This document shows positions 24,548 to 33,822 of a stretch of DNA of 64,000 nucleotides, piece after piece (within the stretch, counting starts at the first letter, position 1; each line of letters opens with the position of its first letter). Made by a program: the position numbers and the translations under genes. This stretch comes from Sphingobacterium micropteri. GTDB taxonomy: Bacteria; Bacteroidota; Bacteroidia; Sphingobacteriales; Sphingobacteriaceae. The notes under the pieces are model-generated. The model saw only the letters and a list, made by a program, of their open reading frames with translations. It was not told the DNA's origin and did not search any database. The stretch spans positions 1 to 64,000 of the forward strand of contig NZ_JACOIK010000006.1 of the NCBI RefSeq assembly GCF_014692515.1. Reading direction: 5' to 3'.

Positions 24548-24937
24548 TTATAGTTTATAGCCCAAGCCAGCTCCTAAAGTCCATTTGCCATTGTCGGCAT
24601 TTGTCTTGGGTATATAGAATGCTGGTAGCTGTAGCGCCAGATGCTTAAAAATCGTTAATGTAGCACCAAAGCCTAAAGTGGGGGTAAACGTAGCATTCTT
24701 TACGACGGAGGCATCTTCTTTAATTTTGATAGACGGTAAGAATCCTAACGTGAGATTCCATTTCTGTGTAGTATATTTCACGGCAGGTCCGGTACAATTA
24801 ATGTATGCGCCGTTGTCCGCATAACCCGCTACAATAATACCGTCAAAAGCTTGTGTGCTAATTTTTTTGTCTTGCGCATGTACAGCTGCTGTCAGCATGA
24901 TAGATGCTATCGTACAAAAGGTGCGGTTTGTCTTCAT
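24548..24937 (-). CDS. Small exported beta-rich protein of unknown function in the nitrite operon
   Basis: A 129-residue protein with a cleavable signal peptide (about 1-21, ending AAVHAQ). The mature part alternates hydrophobic and polar residues with glycine-rich turns (WNLTLGFLPSIKI, FTPTLGFGATLTIF, WTLGAGLGYKL), like a small outer-membrane barrel or part of one. It lies between nirD and moeB with spacings of 36 and 13 bases, so it is co-expressed with nitrite reductase. I do not recognise a family. A channel or envelope role in nitrate/nitrite handling is only a guess from context. Confidence 0.7.
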   Translation of the reverse strand: MKTNRTFCTIASIMLTAAVHAQDKKISTQAFDGIIVAGYADNGAYINCTGPAVKYTTQKWNLTLGFLPSIKIKEDASVVKNATFTPTLGFGATLTIFKHLALQLPAFYIPKTNADNGKWTLGAGLGYKL

Positions 24938-24973
24938 GTTTGCAAAGGATTATTTGTTGATCGCCATCTTATA

Positions 24974-25321
24974 TTAGTTCTGTAATGCAATATATACGAA
25001 CCCGTCTTCCACTTTTACCGGATAGGTCTTGATAGCGCATTCATCTCCAGAGAGGCATTCGCCGGTGTCCAGTGCGAATGTTTTCTTGTGAAAAGGGCAA
25101 GCGATCTTGGGTTTATCTCCTAATGATCCGATCATACCGCGACTAAGGATCATTTGTTTTTTATGAGGGCATTCGTTCTGTGTGGCGTACCATTCATTAC
25201 GGCGTTTGAAATAGAACAGCGCAACCTGCTGATCCTCTAGTTTTAAACAGATACCTCCATTCTCAATGGTGTCTTCTACGCGACAAGCTAATTTCCATGA
25301 AGTGGTTGTTAACATTTCCAT
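24974..25321 (-). CDS. nirD: Nitrite reductase small subunit (Rieske-type)
   Basis: A 115-residue NirD, a Rieske-fold protein that partners the siroheme nitrite reductase NirB. The two cluster-loop positions are NECPHKKQMILSRG and ACPFHKKTFALDTGEC; the Cys-x-His and Cys-x2-His pairs are complete (CPH and CPFH), so a [2Fe-2S] cluster may bind, unlike some NirD proteins that have lost the ligands. It sits 34 bases after nirB. Confidence 0.9.
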   Translation of the reverse strand: MEMLTTTSWKLACRVEDTIENGGICLKLEDQQVALFYFKRRNEWYATQNECPHKKQMILSRGMIGSLGDKPKIACPFHKKTFALDTGECLSGDECAIKTYPVKVEDGFVYIALQN

Positions 25322-25355
25322 AATGATATTGTGTTAAAGTTTCGTATTTATTTGA

Positions 25356-27875
25356 TTAATATGTTATTGGGGCATTCCAGTCGGCCGCTTTCTTTTGCCC
25401 GCGCATTTCTTCGAATTTCACTGTTTCATCTTTCTCGGAAGGAGCATTCACAAAATGAACAAAGCGCTTGCGTATATCAGGGTTGTTAACCGCAACCTTC
25501 CATTCACATTGATAGGCGTCTACTAATGCCTGCATCTCTTTTTCCCAAGTTTCCGCCATTCCAAGACTGTCTTCCACGACAACATTCCGGAGGTAATCGA
25601 CGCCGCCTTCCATTTTATTCAGCCAAGTGGCCGTACGTGTTAATGGATCGGCAGTGTGTATATAAAACATAAGGAACCGGTCTAGATAGCGTATACAAGT
25701 TTCACTATCGATGTCACTTACCAAGAGATGCGCATGTTGAGGTTTGCTGCCGCCGTTTCCGCATACATACAAATTCCAGCCTTTTTCCGTGGCAATGATT
25801 CCAAAATCCTTACTCTGCGCTTCGGCACATTCCCGGATACAACCGCTGACGGCGGATTTCAATTTGTGGGGAGATCGGATCCCACGATACCGTTCTTCGA
25901 TCTGAATAGCAAAGGATACACTATCGTGAAGACCAAAACGACACCACGTACTTCCTACACAGCTTTTTACCGTGCGTAAAGCTTTTCCGTAGGCATGTCC
26001 ACTTTCAAAACCAGCTGCAATTAACTCTTCCCATATAAAAGGAAGGTCATTGAGGTGCGCGCCAAACATGTCGATGCGTTGTCCGCCCGTGATTTTGGTA
26101 TAAAGCCCATATTTCTTAGCGACTTCTCCGATAACGATAAGTTTTTCGGGTTGGATTTCTCCTCCCGGTACGCGTGGTACAACAGAATAGGTTCCACCTC
26201 GTTGTATATTGGCCAAAAAGCGGTCATTGCTATCTTGGGCCACATCATTTCCCTTTCCCAGTATCATTTCGTTCCAAAGGCTGGCCAATAACGAAGAAAC
26301 TAGGGGTTTACAAACTTCACAACCGTGTCCTGTTCCGAGATTGTCCAGAACACTGTCGTAGGTTCTTAGATCATGAATCTTGATGAGATCAAATAGCTCT
26401 TGTCGGCTAAAATTGAAATGTTCACATATGGTATTGCGAATATATTTACCCTGTTTCTTCATGGTATATGCTACCAGGTCTTTGACCATAGGGACGCAGC
26501 CACCACAACCAGAACCGGCTTTCGTGCATTTCTTGATATCATCGGCATTCTCACATCCCTGCTGCGTAACCGCATCACATATTTGAGCCTTTGTAATGCC
26601 TTCGCAGCTACAGATCAAGGCTGTGTCGGGCAAAGCTTCCAGTCCTGCGCCGGCGGGTTTACTTTCGCTTTGTTCTCCTAAAAGGAGTGTTTCAGGGTGT
26701 TCGGGTAGCGGCATATTGTTATTTACAGTCTGTAATAACATATTGTAACTCGCTGCTTCACCCACCAAAATACCACCTAATAGCCTTTTGCCGTCCGGAC
26801 TGATATTGAGCCGTTTGTAAATGCCTTTATTCTTGTCTTCCAGAAGAATGGTCCGGGCATGAGGCTCCGTGATAAATGGATCTCCAAAACTAGCCACATC
26901 GACGCCCATTAATTTTAGCTTTGTGCTCATGTCGAAACCAACGAAAAGCTTCTGTTCGCCAGAAATAGTTGTTGCAGCGACCTCTGCCATTTCGTATCCA
27001 GGGGCTACCAAGCCATATATCATATCGTTATAAAGGGCGCATTCACCGATAGCGAAGGTGTGAGGGTCGGACGTACGCATGTTCTCATCGACTACGATTC
27101 CTCCGCGAGGTCCAATAGCTAGTCCCGCAGCTTTTGCTAACTCATCACGAGGTTTGATGCCTGCCGATATGATCAAGATATCGCTGTCCAATTGAGTGCC
27201 ATCAGCGAATGCAAGCCCTGTTATTTTATTTTTGCCTAGTATTTGGGTTGTGGATTTTTGCAGAAAGCAGGTCAATCCAAGTGCCTGTAGTTTGTTTTGT
27301 AATATGCTGCTAGCCATGTCGTCAATTTGTCTGGGCATTAGTCGTGGAGCAAATTCCACAACAGCTGTTTCTTTTATGCCGAGATCTACGAGTGCTTTTG
27401 CAGCTTCCAGACCTAACAATCCACCGCCAATGACCGAGCCTTTATTTGCGGCCGAGGCATATGCTTTAATTTGGTCAAGGTCTTCGATAGTGCGATATAA
27501 AAATACCCCTTCTTTGTCGACGCCGGGAATTGGGGGGACGAAAGCAGCCGATCCGGTAGCTAGGATTAGGTAATCATAATCAATTTGGATGTTCTTTTTG
27601 GAATGGATACGTTTTTTTTCAATATCAATGTCTACAATAGGGTCATGAAGATATAAATCGATGTTATTTTCTTCGTGCCACTCATTTTTTGACAAAAATA
27701 AATCATCTAATGTCTTATTTCCGAAATAATCAGTGAGATGTACACGGTCATAAGCCCTAATTGGTTCCTCACCGAACACTATTAGCTTAAAATTGTTGCT
27801 TTTTGTTATTAATTTTTCGCAAAACTTATGGCTAACCATTCCATTTCCGATTACGACAACTGTTTTTGTATTCAT
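25356..27875 (-). CDS. nirB: NAD(P)H nitrite reductase large subunit
   Basis: An 839-residue NirB, which reduces nitrite to ammonium with six electrons. Order: FAD/NAD(P)H reductase (about 1-390; VVVIGNGMVSHKFCEKL, SVIGGGLLGLEAAKAL, FAIGECALYNDM). Then two BFD-like [2Fe-2S] segments (about 420-475, CSCEGITKAQICDAV and GSGCGGCVP; about 475-530, GTGHGCEVCKPLV), a ferredoxin-like half-domain and the siroheme/[4Fe-4S] domain. The cluster cysteines there are C-x5-C (CVGSTWC, about 640) and C-x3-C (GCIREC, about 680). It is the first gene of the minus-strand run, and its upstream region holds the candidate FNR box. Confidence 0.95.
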   Translation of the reverse strand: MNTKTVVVIGNGMVSHKFCEKLITKSNNFKLIVFGEEPIRAYDRVHLTDYFGNKTLDDLFLSKNEWHEENNIDLYLHDPIVDIDIEKKRIHSKKNIQIDYDYLILATGSAAFVPPIPGVDKEGVFLYRTIEDLDQIKAYASAANKGSVIGGGLLGLEAAKALVDLGIKETAVVEFAPRLMPRQIDDMASSILQNKLQALGLTCFLQKSTTQILGKNKITGLAFADGTQLDSDILIISAGIKPRDELAKAAGLAIGPRGGIVVDENMRTSDPHTFAIGECALYNDMIYGLVAPGYEMAEVAATTISGEQKLFVGFDMSTKLKLMGVDVASFGDPFITEPHARTILLEDKNKGIYKRLNISPDGKRLLGGILVGEAASYNMLLQTVNNNMPLPEHPETLLLGEQSESKPAGAGLEALPDTALICSCEGITKAQICDAVTQQGCENADDIKKCTKAGSGCGGCVPMVKDLVAYTMKKQGKYIRNTICEHFNFSRQELFDLIKIHDLRTYDSVLDNLGTGHGCEVCKPLVSSLLASLWNEMILGKGNDVAQDSNDRFLANIQRGGTYSVVPRVPGGEIQPEKLIVIGEVAKKYGLYTKITGGQRIDMFGAHLNDLPFIWEELIAAGFESGHAYGKALRTVKSCVGSTWCRFGLHDSVSFAIQIEERYRGIRSPHKLKSAVSGCIRECAEAQSKDFGIIATEKGWNLYVCGNGGSKPQHAHLLVSDIDSETCIRYLDRFLMFYIHTADPLTRTATWLNKMEGGVDYLRNVVVEDSLGMAETWEKEMQALVDAYQCEWKVAVNNPDIRKRFVHFVNAPSEKDETVKFEEMRGQKKAADWNAPITY

Positions 27876-27935
27876 TTTTCAGATATTTAGAGGTAAAAAA
27901 TGATTTTTCGTTATTTATTTTGCTAATTTATGTTT

Positions 27936-27992
27936 TTGATATCAATAAATGAAATATTTTCATGATATATATCATATTATTTTCTATTTTTG
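27936..27992. promoter_or_regulatory. Divergent nirB/cobA control region with FNR-like box
   Basis: A perfect 14-bp palindrome, ATGATATATATCAT, at 27962-27975 contains TGAT-N4-ATCA, matching the FNR-type half-site layout TTGAT-N4-ATCAA. A second palindrome TTGATATCAA (27936-27945) lies 26 bases away but has no 4-bp spacer. On the plus strand TATTTTTG (27985-27992) matches TAnnTTTG and would drive cobA; the box covers the -33 area of that promoter. On the minus strand the box is about 94 bases before the nirB ATG. I find no clear -7 element for nirB. Confidence 0.6.
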
Positions 27993-28024
27993 AATGATTT
28001 GTAGTGAATTTTAATGATTTTTAT

Positions 28025-28786
28025 ATGGTAAGTAGATTAAAAGCTCTAAAAATAGTCGGTTCTGGTCCGGGTGATCCAGAATTATTGACGATAAAAGCGT
28101 ATAAAAGCATAAAAAATGCCGAGGTAATACTGTATGATAACCTAATTAATGAAGAAATACTTCATATTGCGTCGGAAAAATGTTTAAAAATATACGTAGG
28201 AAAGCATCCGTACGGAAAATACATGCCACAGGAAGATATAAATACATTAATAGCTTATTATTGTGGGCGTTTTTCCAATGTGGTAAGGTTGAAAGGAGGC
28301 GATCCGTATATATTTGGTAGAGGATTCGAAGAGTGGTTTGTTGCAAAGGAGTTGGAGATCGAGGTAGAATATATTCCAGGGATCAGCAGCATGCAAGGTG
28401 TAGGATTGAGTGATATACCGCTGACACATCGTGGTGTTAGTGAAGGAGTGTGGGTCTTGACAGGTATGAAAAGAAATGGTGATATCGCGACTGATCTTTC
28501 GTTAGCGGTTCGCTGTAATTCTACAGTTGTTATATATATGGGTATGCGTAAATTGGCAGAAATCGCACGGATCTATCTGATGAATGGTGAGGGAGATCGC
28601 CCGGCAGCGATCATACAGCGGGCTTCCAGGGCAGATGAAAAGAAAGTGATATGTAAGGTTAAAGACCTGGTGAAGGCGAGTCAGCAAGCAGGGATGTCTC
28701 ATCCTGCTATTATTGTTATCGGAGAAGTTGTCAATTTGCAGTATAATCTTTCTGCTTTATTGCAGCGAGAAAGAAATATTGTGTAA
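28025..28786 (+). CDS. cobA: Uroporphyrinogen-III C-methyltransferase
   Basis: A 253-residue SUMT that converts uroporphyrinogen III to precorrin-2, the first dedicated step to siroheme. Motifs are VGSGPGDPELLTIKAYKSI (N-terminal P-loop-like region), VVRLKGGDPYIFGRG, PGISSMQGVGLSDIPLTHRG and HPAIIVIGEVV. It is a stand-alone methyltransferase without the CysG dehydrogenase/ferrochelatase part. It is divergent from nirB, whose siroheme it supplies. The ATG at 28025 was chosen over a GTG at 28004 because it lies directly before the conserved start of the fold. Confidence 0.92.
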   Translation: MVSRLKALKIVGSGPGDPELLTIKAYKSIKNAEVILYDNLINEEILHIASEKCLKIYVGKHPYGKYMPQEDINTLIAYYCGRFSNVVRLKGGDPYIFGRGFEEWFVAKELEIEVEYIPGISSMQGVGLSDIPLTHRGVSEGVWVLTGMKRNGDIATDLSLAVRCNSTVVIYMGMRKLAEIARIYLMNGEGDRPAAIIQRASRADEKKVICKVKDLVKASQQAGMSHPAIIVIGEVVNLQYNLSALLQRERNIV

Positions 28787-28875
28787 TTGTTTTGATAGTC
28801 GAGCGTACTATATTGGATTTTCTGCATGCTTTTTGATAGCATTAATATAGTTAATAGTTATAAACTAGAAAAGAT

Positions 28876-29307
28876 ATGATGAAGATGCTGTTTGTGTGGC
28901 TAAGTATGCTGATTGGACTTCAGGCGATAGCGCAAAATAACCAAAATATAGTCGGGAAATGGAAAACTGTGGATGATGAAACGGGAGAGGCAAAATCCAT
29001 TGTGGAAGTTTTCCAAAAAGCAGATGGTAAGTATTATGGGAAAATTAGTAAACTCCTCATCAAACCAGAGAATGACAAATGTGTCCAGTGTAAAGATGAT
29101 CGTAAAAATCAACCCTTGTTAGGGCTGGAGATTATTCGTGGCATAACAAAAAAAGGAAACGAATTTTCTGGTGGTACAATCACGGACCCAAAAAACGGGA
29201 AGACGTATAAGTGTACCATTACCAGAGAAGGAAATAAACTTCTTGTGCGGGGATATGTGGGTTTTTCTTTAATTGGCCGAACCCAGACTTGGCAGCTAGC
29301 AAACTGA
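28876..29307 (+). CDS. DUF2147 periplasmic protein
   Basis: A 143-residue protein with signal peptide (about 1-19, ending AIAQ) and a DUF2147 beta-barrel domain: IVGKWKTVDDETGEAKSIVE, a central CVQCKDDRKNQPLLGLEI with a C-x2-C pair, and GNKLLVRGYVGFSLIGRTQTW at the end. The family has a lipocalin-like fold, and its function is unknown. It stands alone between cobA and the ABC permease. Confidence 0.85.
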   Translation: MMKMLFVWLSMLIGLQAIAQNNQNIVGKWKTVDDETGEAKSIVEVFQKADGKYYGKISKLLIKPENDKCVQCKDDRKNQPLLGLEIIRGITKKGNEFSGGTITDPKNGKTYKCTITREGNKLLVRGYVGFSLIGRTQTWQLAN

Positions 29308-29388
29308 TCGATTACTCCTTATGATTTTTCTCTCCGGAGTTCGTGAATGCTGCGCATTTTATGTAAGTTTGGATGAAACAAACGCGCC

Positions 29389-30636
29389 ATGTCCGTTAAT
29401 ATGTCTTACCGCGAGAATGTTAAACTTGCCTTACAATCCATTGTAAGCAATAAATTGCGTACTTTTCTTACGGCGCTGATCATTGCAATAGGTATCATGG
29501 CTCTTATCGGTGTATTGACTTCCATCGACGCCATGCAAAGTTCACTAACCAATTCCTTTTCATCTATGGGGTCAAATTCGTTCAATATCCGTAATCGCGG
29601 CGTAAATGTTCGTATCGGAGACTCGGGGAGTCAGGCAAAGGTTTTTCCGTCCATCACGTACCGGGATGCGATTCTTTTTAAAGAACGATTTGACTATAAT
29701 GCTATTATTTCACTCAGTGCAAATGTGACATGGGGAGCGACAGCCAAATATATGGCGGAAAAGACGAATCCCAATATTGGTGTTATTGGGGTGGACGATA
29801 ATTATTTACAGACATCGGGGTATAAGCTTTCAGATGGGCGTGATTTTACGATGCAAGATGTGGAAAATGCCAATAGCGTTGTGATTATCGGTGAGGAGGT
29901 TAAGGGTAAATTATTTAAAAACAGGAAGAATCCGATAGGTGAATATATTACCATAGGAGGGGAGCGGTTTACAGTTATTGGTGTATTGGAAAGCAAAGGT
30001 TCCAGCGCCGGATTCGGGTCGGATAAAACTTGTTTTATCCCCTTGTCGCGAGGAAGGGCTATGATGACACAAGGAAACCCTTCCTATGTCATTACTGTCA
30101 TGACTACGGATCCGTATAAAATGGAAGGAGCCGAGGGAGAGGCTATTGCAACGTTTCGTAAAATTAGGGGCTTGACGGCTAAACAAACGAACGATTTTGA
30201 AATTGTTAAATCCGATGCGGTAGCACAAATGCTTATGCAGAACCTTGCTTACGTGACTTTGGGTGCTGTTGTTATTGCTTTTATCACACTGGTTGGGGCC
30301 TCCATCGGGTTAATGAATATCATGTTGGTTTCTGTAACCGAACGAACGCGTGAAATCGGTGTTCGGAAAGCCATTGGTGCTACGCCGGCGGTCATTAGAA
30401 AGCAGTTCTTGATGGAAGCTATTGTAATTTGTGTATTGGGGGGGATTGTCGGGGTTATCGTTGGGATTGCTATAGGGAATTTATTGGCGTTGGCGTTGGG
30501 TGCAGACTTTATTATACCGTGGAAATGGATGGTTTTAGGGATGTCGGTTTGTGTTGGTGTGGGGATGCTATCAGGCTACTATCCGGCTTCAAAAGCTTCG
30601 AAATTAGATCCGGTCGACGCCTTGCGGTATGAGTAA
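29389..30636 (+). CDS. MacB/FtsX-type ABC transporter permease
   Basis: A 415-residue permease with an N-terminal TM helix (about 22-44, LRTFLTALIIAIGIMALIGV), a large periplasmic MacB_PCD domain (about 50-280) and three C-terminal TM helices (about 288-400) with the FtsX motif SVTERTREIGVRKAIGATP. Such permeases pair with a separate ATPase for export or for mechanical signalling in the envelope. No ATPase gene is adjacent, so its partner is elsewhere. Substrate unknown. Confidence 0.88.
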   Translation: MSVNMSYRENVKLALQSIVSNKLRTFLTALIIAIGIMALIGVLTSIDAMQSSLTNSFSSMGSNSFNIRNRGVNVRIGDSGSQAKVFPSITYRDAILFKERFDYNAIISLSANVTWGATAKYMAEKTNPNIGVIGVDDNYLQTSGYKLSDGRDFTMQDVENANSVVIIGEEVKGKLFKNRKNPIGEYITIGGERFTVIGVLESKGSSAGFGSDKTCFIPLSRGRAMMTQGNPSYVITVMTTDPYKMEGAEGEAIATFRKIRGLTAKQTNDFEIVKSDAVAQMLMQNLAYVTLGAVVIAFITLVGASIGLMNIMLVSVTERTREIGVRKAIGATPAVIRKQFLMEAIVICVLGGIVGVIVGIAIGNLLALALGADFIIPWKWMVLGMSVCVGVGMLSGYYPASKASKLDPVDALRYE

Positions 30637-30677
30637 AAATGAAATAGACGAAGGAAATATAGCACATAACTTTTAAC

Positions 30678-31868
30678 ATGTACAAAATATTAAAACCCGC
30701 ATTGGAAAAAGAGCTTGCAGCGATTAAAGAAGCAGGTTTATATAAGGAAGAGCGTGTTATCGTCACGCCGCAAGGAGCAGATATTAAAGTCAGTACAGGG
30801 CAGGAGGTTATCAATTTCTGCGCGAACAATTATTTGGGGCTGTCATCCCATCCGGAGGTAATAGAAGCGGCAAAGAAAGCGATAGACCGATATGGTTATG
30901 GGATGTCATCGGTCCGTTTCATCTGTGGAACACAAGATATTCATAAAGAATTAGAGCGTAAGATATCCGGATTTTTAGGTACAGAAGATACTATTTTGTA
31001 TGCAGCTGCGTTCGATGCAAACGGTGGTGTTTTCGAGCCGCTGTTAGGAGCGGAAGATGCCATCATATCCGATGAACTGAATCATGCCTCTATTATAGAT
31101 GGTGTGCGTTTGTGTAAGGCACAGCGCTTCCGGTACAAAAACTGTGACATGGGAGATCTGGAAGTCCAATTGAAAGCGGCTTCGGGAGCGCGCCATAAAA
31201 TTATTGTAACGGATGGCGCATTCTCCATGGACGGTTCGGTTGCGCCTTTGGATAAAATCTGTGACTTGGCAGACCAATATGAAGCCTTGGTGATGATTGA
31301 TGAATCACATTGTTCCGGTTTTATAGGAAAAACCGGTCGGGGAACACATGAGCTCTTTGATGTGATAGACCGTGTGGACATTATCACGGGAACTCTAGGC
31401 AAGGCACTGGGTGGTGCTTCCGGTGGTTTCACTTCAGGACGTAAAGAAATCATTGATATGTTACGCCAACGCTCACGCCCATATTTGTTTTCGAATACCC
31501 TAGCTCCCGCAATTGCAGGTGCGTCTGTCGCAGTATTAGATATGTTAAGCGAAACAACAGAACTCCGCGACAAACTTGAAAATAACACGAAATATTTCCG
31601 TGAAAAGATGACGGAAGCTGGTTTTGACATCAAGCCCGGTTTTCATCCGATTGTTCCAGTGATGTTATATGACGCTAAATTGGCACAGGAGTTTGCTGCT
31701 AAGATGTTAAGCGAAGGAATTTATGTGATTGGGTTTTATTATCCGGTTGTGCCTCAGGGGAAAGCTAGGATCCGCGTGCAGTTATCCGCCGCGCACGAAA
31801 GAGAACATCTGGACAAAGCGATTGCTGCTTTTACCAAAGTTGGTAAAGAACTCGACGTAATAAAATAA
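30678..31868 (+). CDS. kbl: Glycine C-acetyltransferase (2-amino-3-ketobutyrate CoA ligase)
   Basis: A 396-residue PLP-dependent alpha-oxoamine synthase that cleaves 2-amino-3-ketobutyrate with CoA to glycine and acetyl-CoA in threonine breakdown. Seen are [71 protein letters not shown] and the PLP-lysine motif [15 protein letters not shown]. Sequence and length match Kbl rather than BioF, since it contains the FICGTQ and IGFYYPVVP segments. A TAACTTTT promoter-like element lies three bases before the ATG. Confidence 0.9.
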   Translation: MYKILKPALEKELAAIKEAGLYKEERVIVTPQGADIKVSTGQEVINFCANNYLGLSSHPEVIEAAKKAIDRYGYGMSSVRFICGTQDIHKELERKISGFLGTEDTILYAAAFDANGGVFEPLLGAEDAIISDELNHASIIDGVRLCKAQRFRYKNCDMGDLEVQLKAASGARHKIIVTDGAFSMDGSVAPLDKICDLADQYEALVMIDESHCSGFIGKTGRGTHELFDVIDRVDIITGTLGKALGGASGGFTSGRKEIIDMLRQRSRPYLFSNTLAPAIAGASVAVLDMLSETTELRDKLENNTKYFREKMTEAGFDIKPGFHPIVPVMLYDAKLAQEFAAKMLSEGIYVIGFYYPVVPQGKARIRVQLSAAHEREHLDKAIAAFTKVGKELDVIK

Positions 31869-31889
31869 TAATATAAAAAAATAAAATTT

Positions 31890-31918
31890 GAGGTGCAAAA
31901 TGATTAACTTTGCACCTC
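31890..31918 (+). terminator. Intrinsic terminator after kbl
   Basis: A 10-bp perfect stem, GAGGTGCAAA / TTTGCACCTC, with a 9-nt loop, extended by weak pairs and followed by ATTTTTATA. The right half of the stem also contains TAACTTTG (31905-31912), a full match to the TAnnTTTG promoter element 34 bases before the typA ATG. Confidence 0.75.
31905..31912 (+). promoter_or_regulatory. Candidate typA promoter element
   Basis: TAACTTTG matches TAnnTTTG. It overlaps the kbl terminator hairpin. No -33 TTTG at the usual spacing. Confidence 0.4.
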
Positions 31919-31945
31919 GAAATTTTTATAATACATTATCGCTCA

Positions 31946-33751
31946 ATGCAAAACATCAGAAATATTGCGATCATCGCACACGTTGACCACGGTAAAACAA
32001 CCCTCGTTGACAAAATCCTACATTATACAAATCAATTCAGAGATAACGAAAATACGGGAGAATTGATTTTGGATAACAATGACTTGGAACGTGAACGCGG
32101 TATCACAATTGTGTCCAAAAACGTATCCGTAAAATATAAAGATACTAAAATCAACATTATCGATACGCCAGGTCACGCCGATTTCGGTGGAGAAGTAGAG
32201 CGTGTATTGAAAATGGCCGATGGGGTAGTACTGTTAGTCGATGCGTTTGAAGGCCCCATGCCACAAACTCGTTTTGTTACAGGGAAAGCACTAGGACTAG
32301 GTATCAAACCGATCGTAGTCGTGAACAAGGTAGATAAAGAAAACTGTCGCCCAGATGAGGTCTACGAACAAGTATTCGATTTATTCTTCAATTTAGGTGC
32401 GACGGAAGAGCAACTGGATTTTCCAGTATTATACGGCTCGTCTAAACAAGGTTGGATGTCTACGGACTGGCAGCAACCCACGACAGATTTTACAGATTTG
32501 CTCGAAGCTATTATTACACATATACCGGCACCAAAAGTTTCTGAAGGCACGTTGCAAATGCAGGTCACGTCGTTAGACTACTCTACGTTTGTCGGCCGTA
32601 TCGCTATCGGTCGTGTAGCACGGGGTACAATCAAAGAAAATCAACCCGTTTCCTTGGTGAAGCGTGACGGAAAAGTTGTGAAATCCCGCGTAAAAGAATT
32701 GCAGATTTTTGAAGGTTTAGGACGCGCTAAAGTATCGGAAGTAAAAGCTGGCGATATCTGTGCAGTAGTAGGTATAGAAGGTTTTGATATTGGAGATACC
32801 ATCGCCGATTTTGAAAACCCAGAGCAATTGGAGGTTATCCACATCGATGAGCCAACGATGAACATGTTGTTCACGATCAATAACTCTCCATTCTTCGGTA
32901 AAGAAGGTAAGTTTGTGACCTCTCGTCATATCTACGACCGTTTGCAGAAAGAATTGGAGAAAAACCTTGCACTGCGTGTTGTTCCTACGGAATCTCCGGA
33001 TGCTTGGTTAGTGTATGGTCGTGGAATTCTGCATTTGTCGGTATTGATCGAAACAATGCGTCGCGAAGGATACGAATTACAAGTGGGCCAACCGCAAGTA
33101 ATCGTAAAAGAAATTGACGGCGTGAAATGTGAGCCGATCGAAGAGATGGTTGTCGATGTTCCTGCAGATGTGTCAGGGAAAGTAATCGAATTGGTTACGC
33201 AGCGTAAGGGAGAGCTATTGGTGATGGAAACAAAAGGAGAAATGCAACACTTGGAATTCTCTATTCCATCCAGAGGTATCATCGGATTGCGGAATAATGT
33301 TTTGACGGCTACTGCCGGTGAAGCAGTCATGGCACATCGTCTAAAAGGATATGAGCCTTGGAAAGGAACTATTCCAGGTCGTTTGGCGGGTGTATTAATT
33401 TCTTTGGATACCGGCACAACCACGGCTTATTCCATTGACAAGCTGCAAGACCGTGGACGTTTCTTCGTTGATCCGGGAGTAGATATCTATGAAGGTCAAA
33501 TCCTAGGAGAGCATATTCGGGATAATGACTTAACAATCAATGTCACCAAAGGCAAGCAATTGACAAATATGCGTGCTTCCGGTTCGGATGATAACGTACG
33601 TATTGCACCCGCTATCAAGTTTTCGTTGGAAGAATGTATGGAATATATCCAGGCAGATGAATATATCGAGGTGACACCACAGTCCATCCGTTTGCGTAAA
33701 ATTTACTTGACGGAAAACGAAAGAAAGATAAACGCGAAGAAATTCCAGTAG
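31946..33751 (+). CDS. typA: Translational GTPase TypA/BipA
   Basis: A 601-residue ribosome-binding GTPase. The G-domain motifs are [12 protein letters not shown] (G1), RGITI (G2), [15 protein letters not shown] (G3), [10 protein letters not shown] (G4) and the YGSSKQG region (G5). EF-G-like domain II, the domain III/V pair and the BipA-specific C-terminal domain follow ([34 protein letters not shown]). TypA acts in ribosome assembly and stress adaptation. The ATG at 31946 starts right at the conserved N-terminus ([12 protein letters not shown]); a longer frame would translate the upstream terminator. Confidence 0.97.
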   Translation: MQNIRNIAIIAHVDHGKTTLVDKILHYTNQFRDNENTGELILDNNDLERERGITIVSKNVSVKYKDTKINIIDTPGHADFGGEVERVLKMADGVVLLVDAFEGPMPQTRFVTGKALGLGIKPIVVVNKVDKENCRPDEVYEQVFDLFFNLGATEEQLDFPVLYGSSKQGWMSTDWQQPTTDFTDLLEAIITHIPAPKVSEGTLQMQVTSLDYSTFVGRIAIGRVARGTIKENQPVSLVKRDGKVVKSRVKELQIFEGLGRAKVSEVKAGDICAVVGIEGFDIGDTIADFENPEQLEVIHIDEPTMNMLFTINNSPFFGKEGKFVTSRHIYDRLQKELEKNLALRVVPTESPDAWLVYGRGILHLSVLIETMRREGYELQVGQPQVIVKEIDGVKCEPIEEMVVDVPADVSGKVIELVTQRKGELLVMETKGEMQHLEFSIPSRGIIGLRNNVLTATAGEAVMAHRLKGYEPWKGTIPGRLAGVLISLDTGTTTAYSIDKLQDRGRFFVDPGVDIYEGQILGEHIRDNDLTINVTKGKQLTNMRASGSDDNVRIAPAIKFSLEECMEYIQADEYIEVTPQSIRLRKIYLTENERKINAKKFQ

Positions 33752-33781
33752 ATAAGAATCGAACGATTTGTTATATTTTAT

Positions 33782-33809
33782 AGAGACGCCATCGGCGTCT
33801 CTTTTTTTT
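33782..33809 (+). terminator. Intrinsic terminator after typA
   Basis: A perfect 9-bp stem, AGAGACGCC / GGCGTCTCT, with loop ATC and a run of eight T residues. Confidence 0.92.
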
Positions 33810-33822
33810 GTTATCTTTAGAT

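Noticed and set aside
28801-28820. Possible hairpin after cobA (TAGT...ACTA)
   Set aside because: Only four reliable base pairs and no T tract; too weak for a terminator call.
31910-31945. Earlier start for TypA
   Set aside because: It reads through the kbl terminator, and conserved homology begins at MQNIRN.
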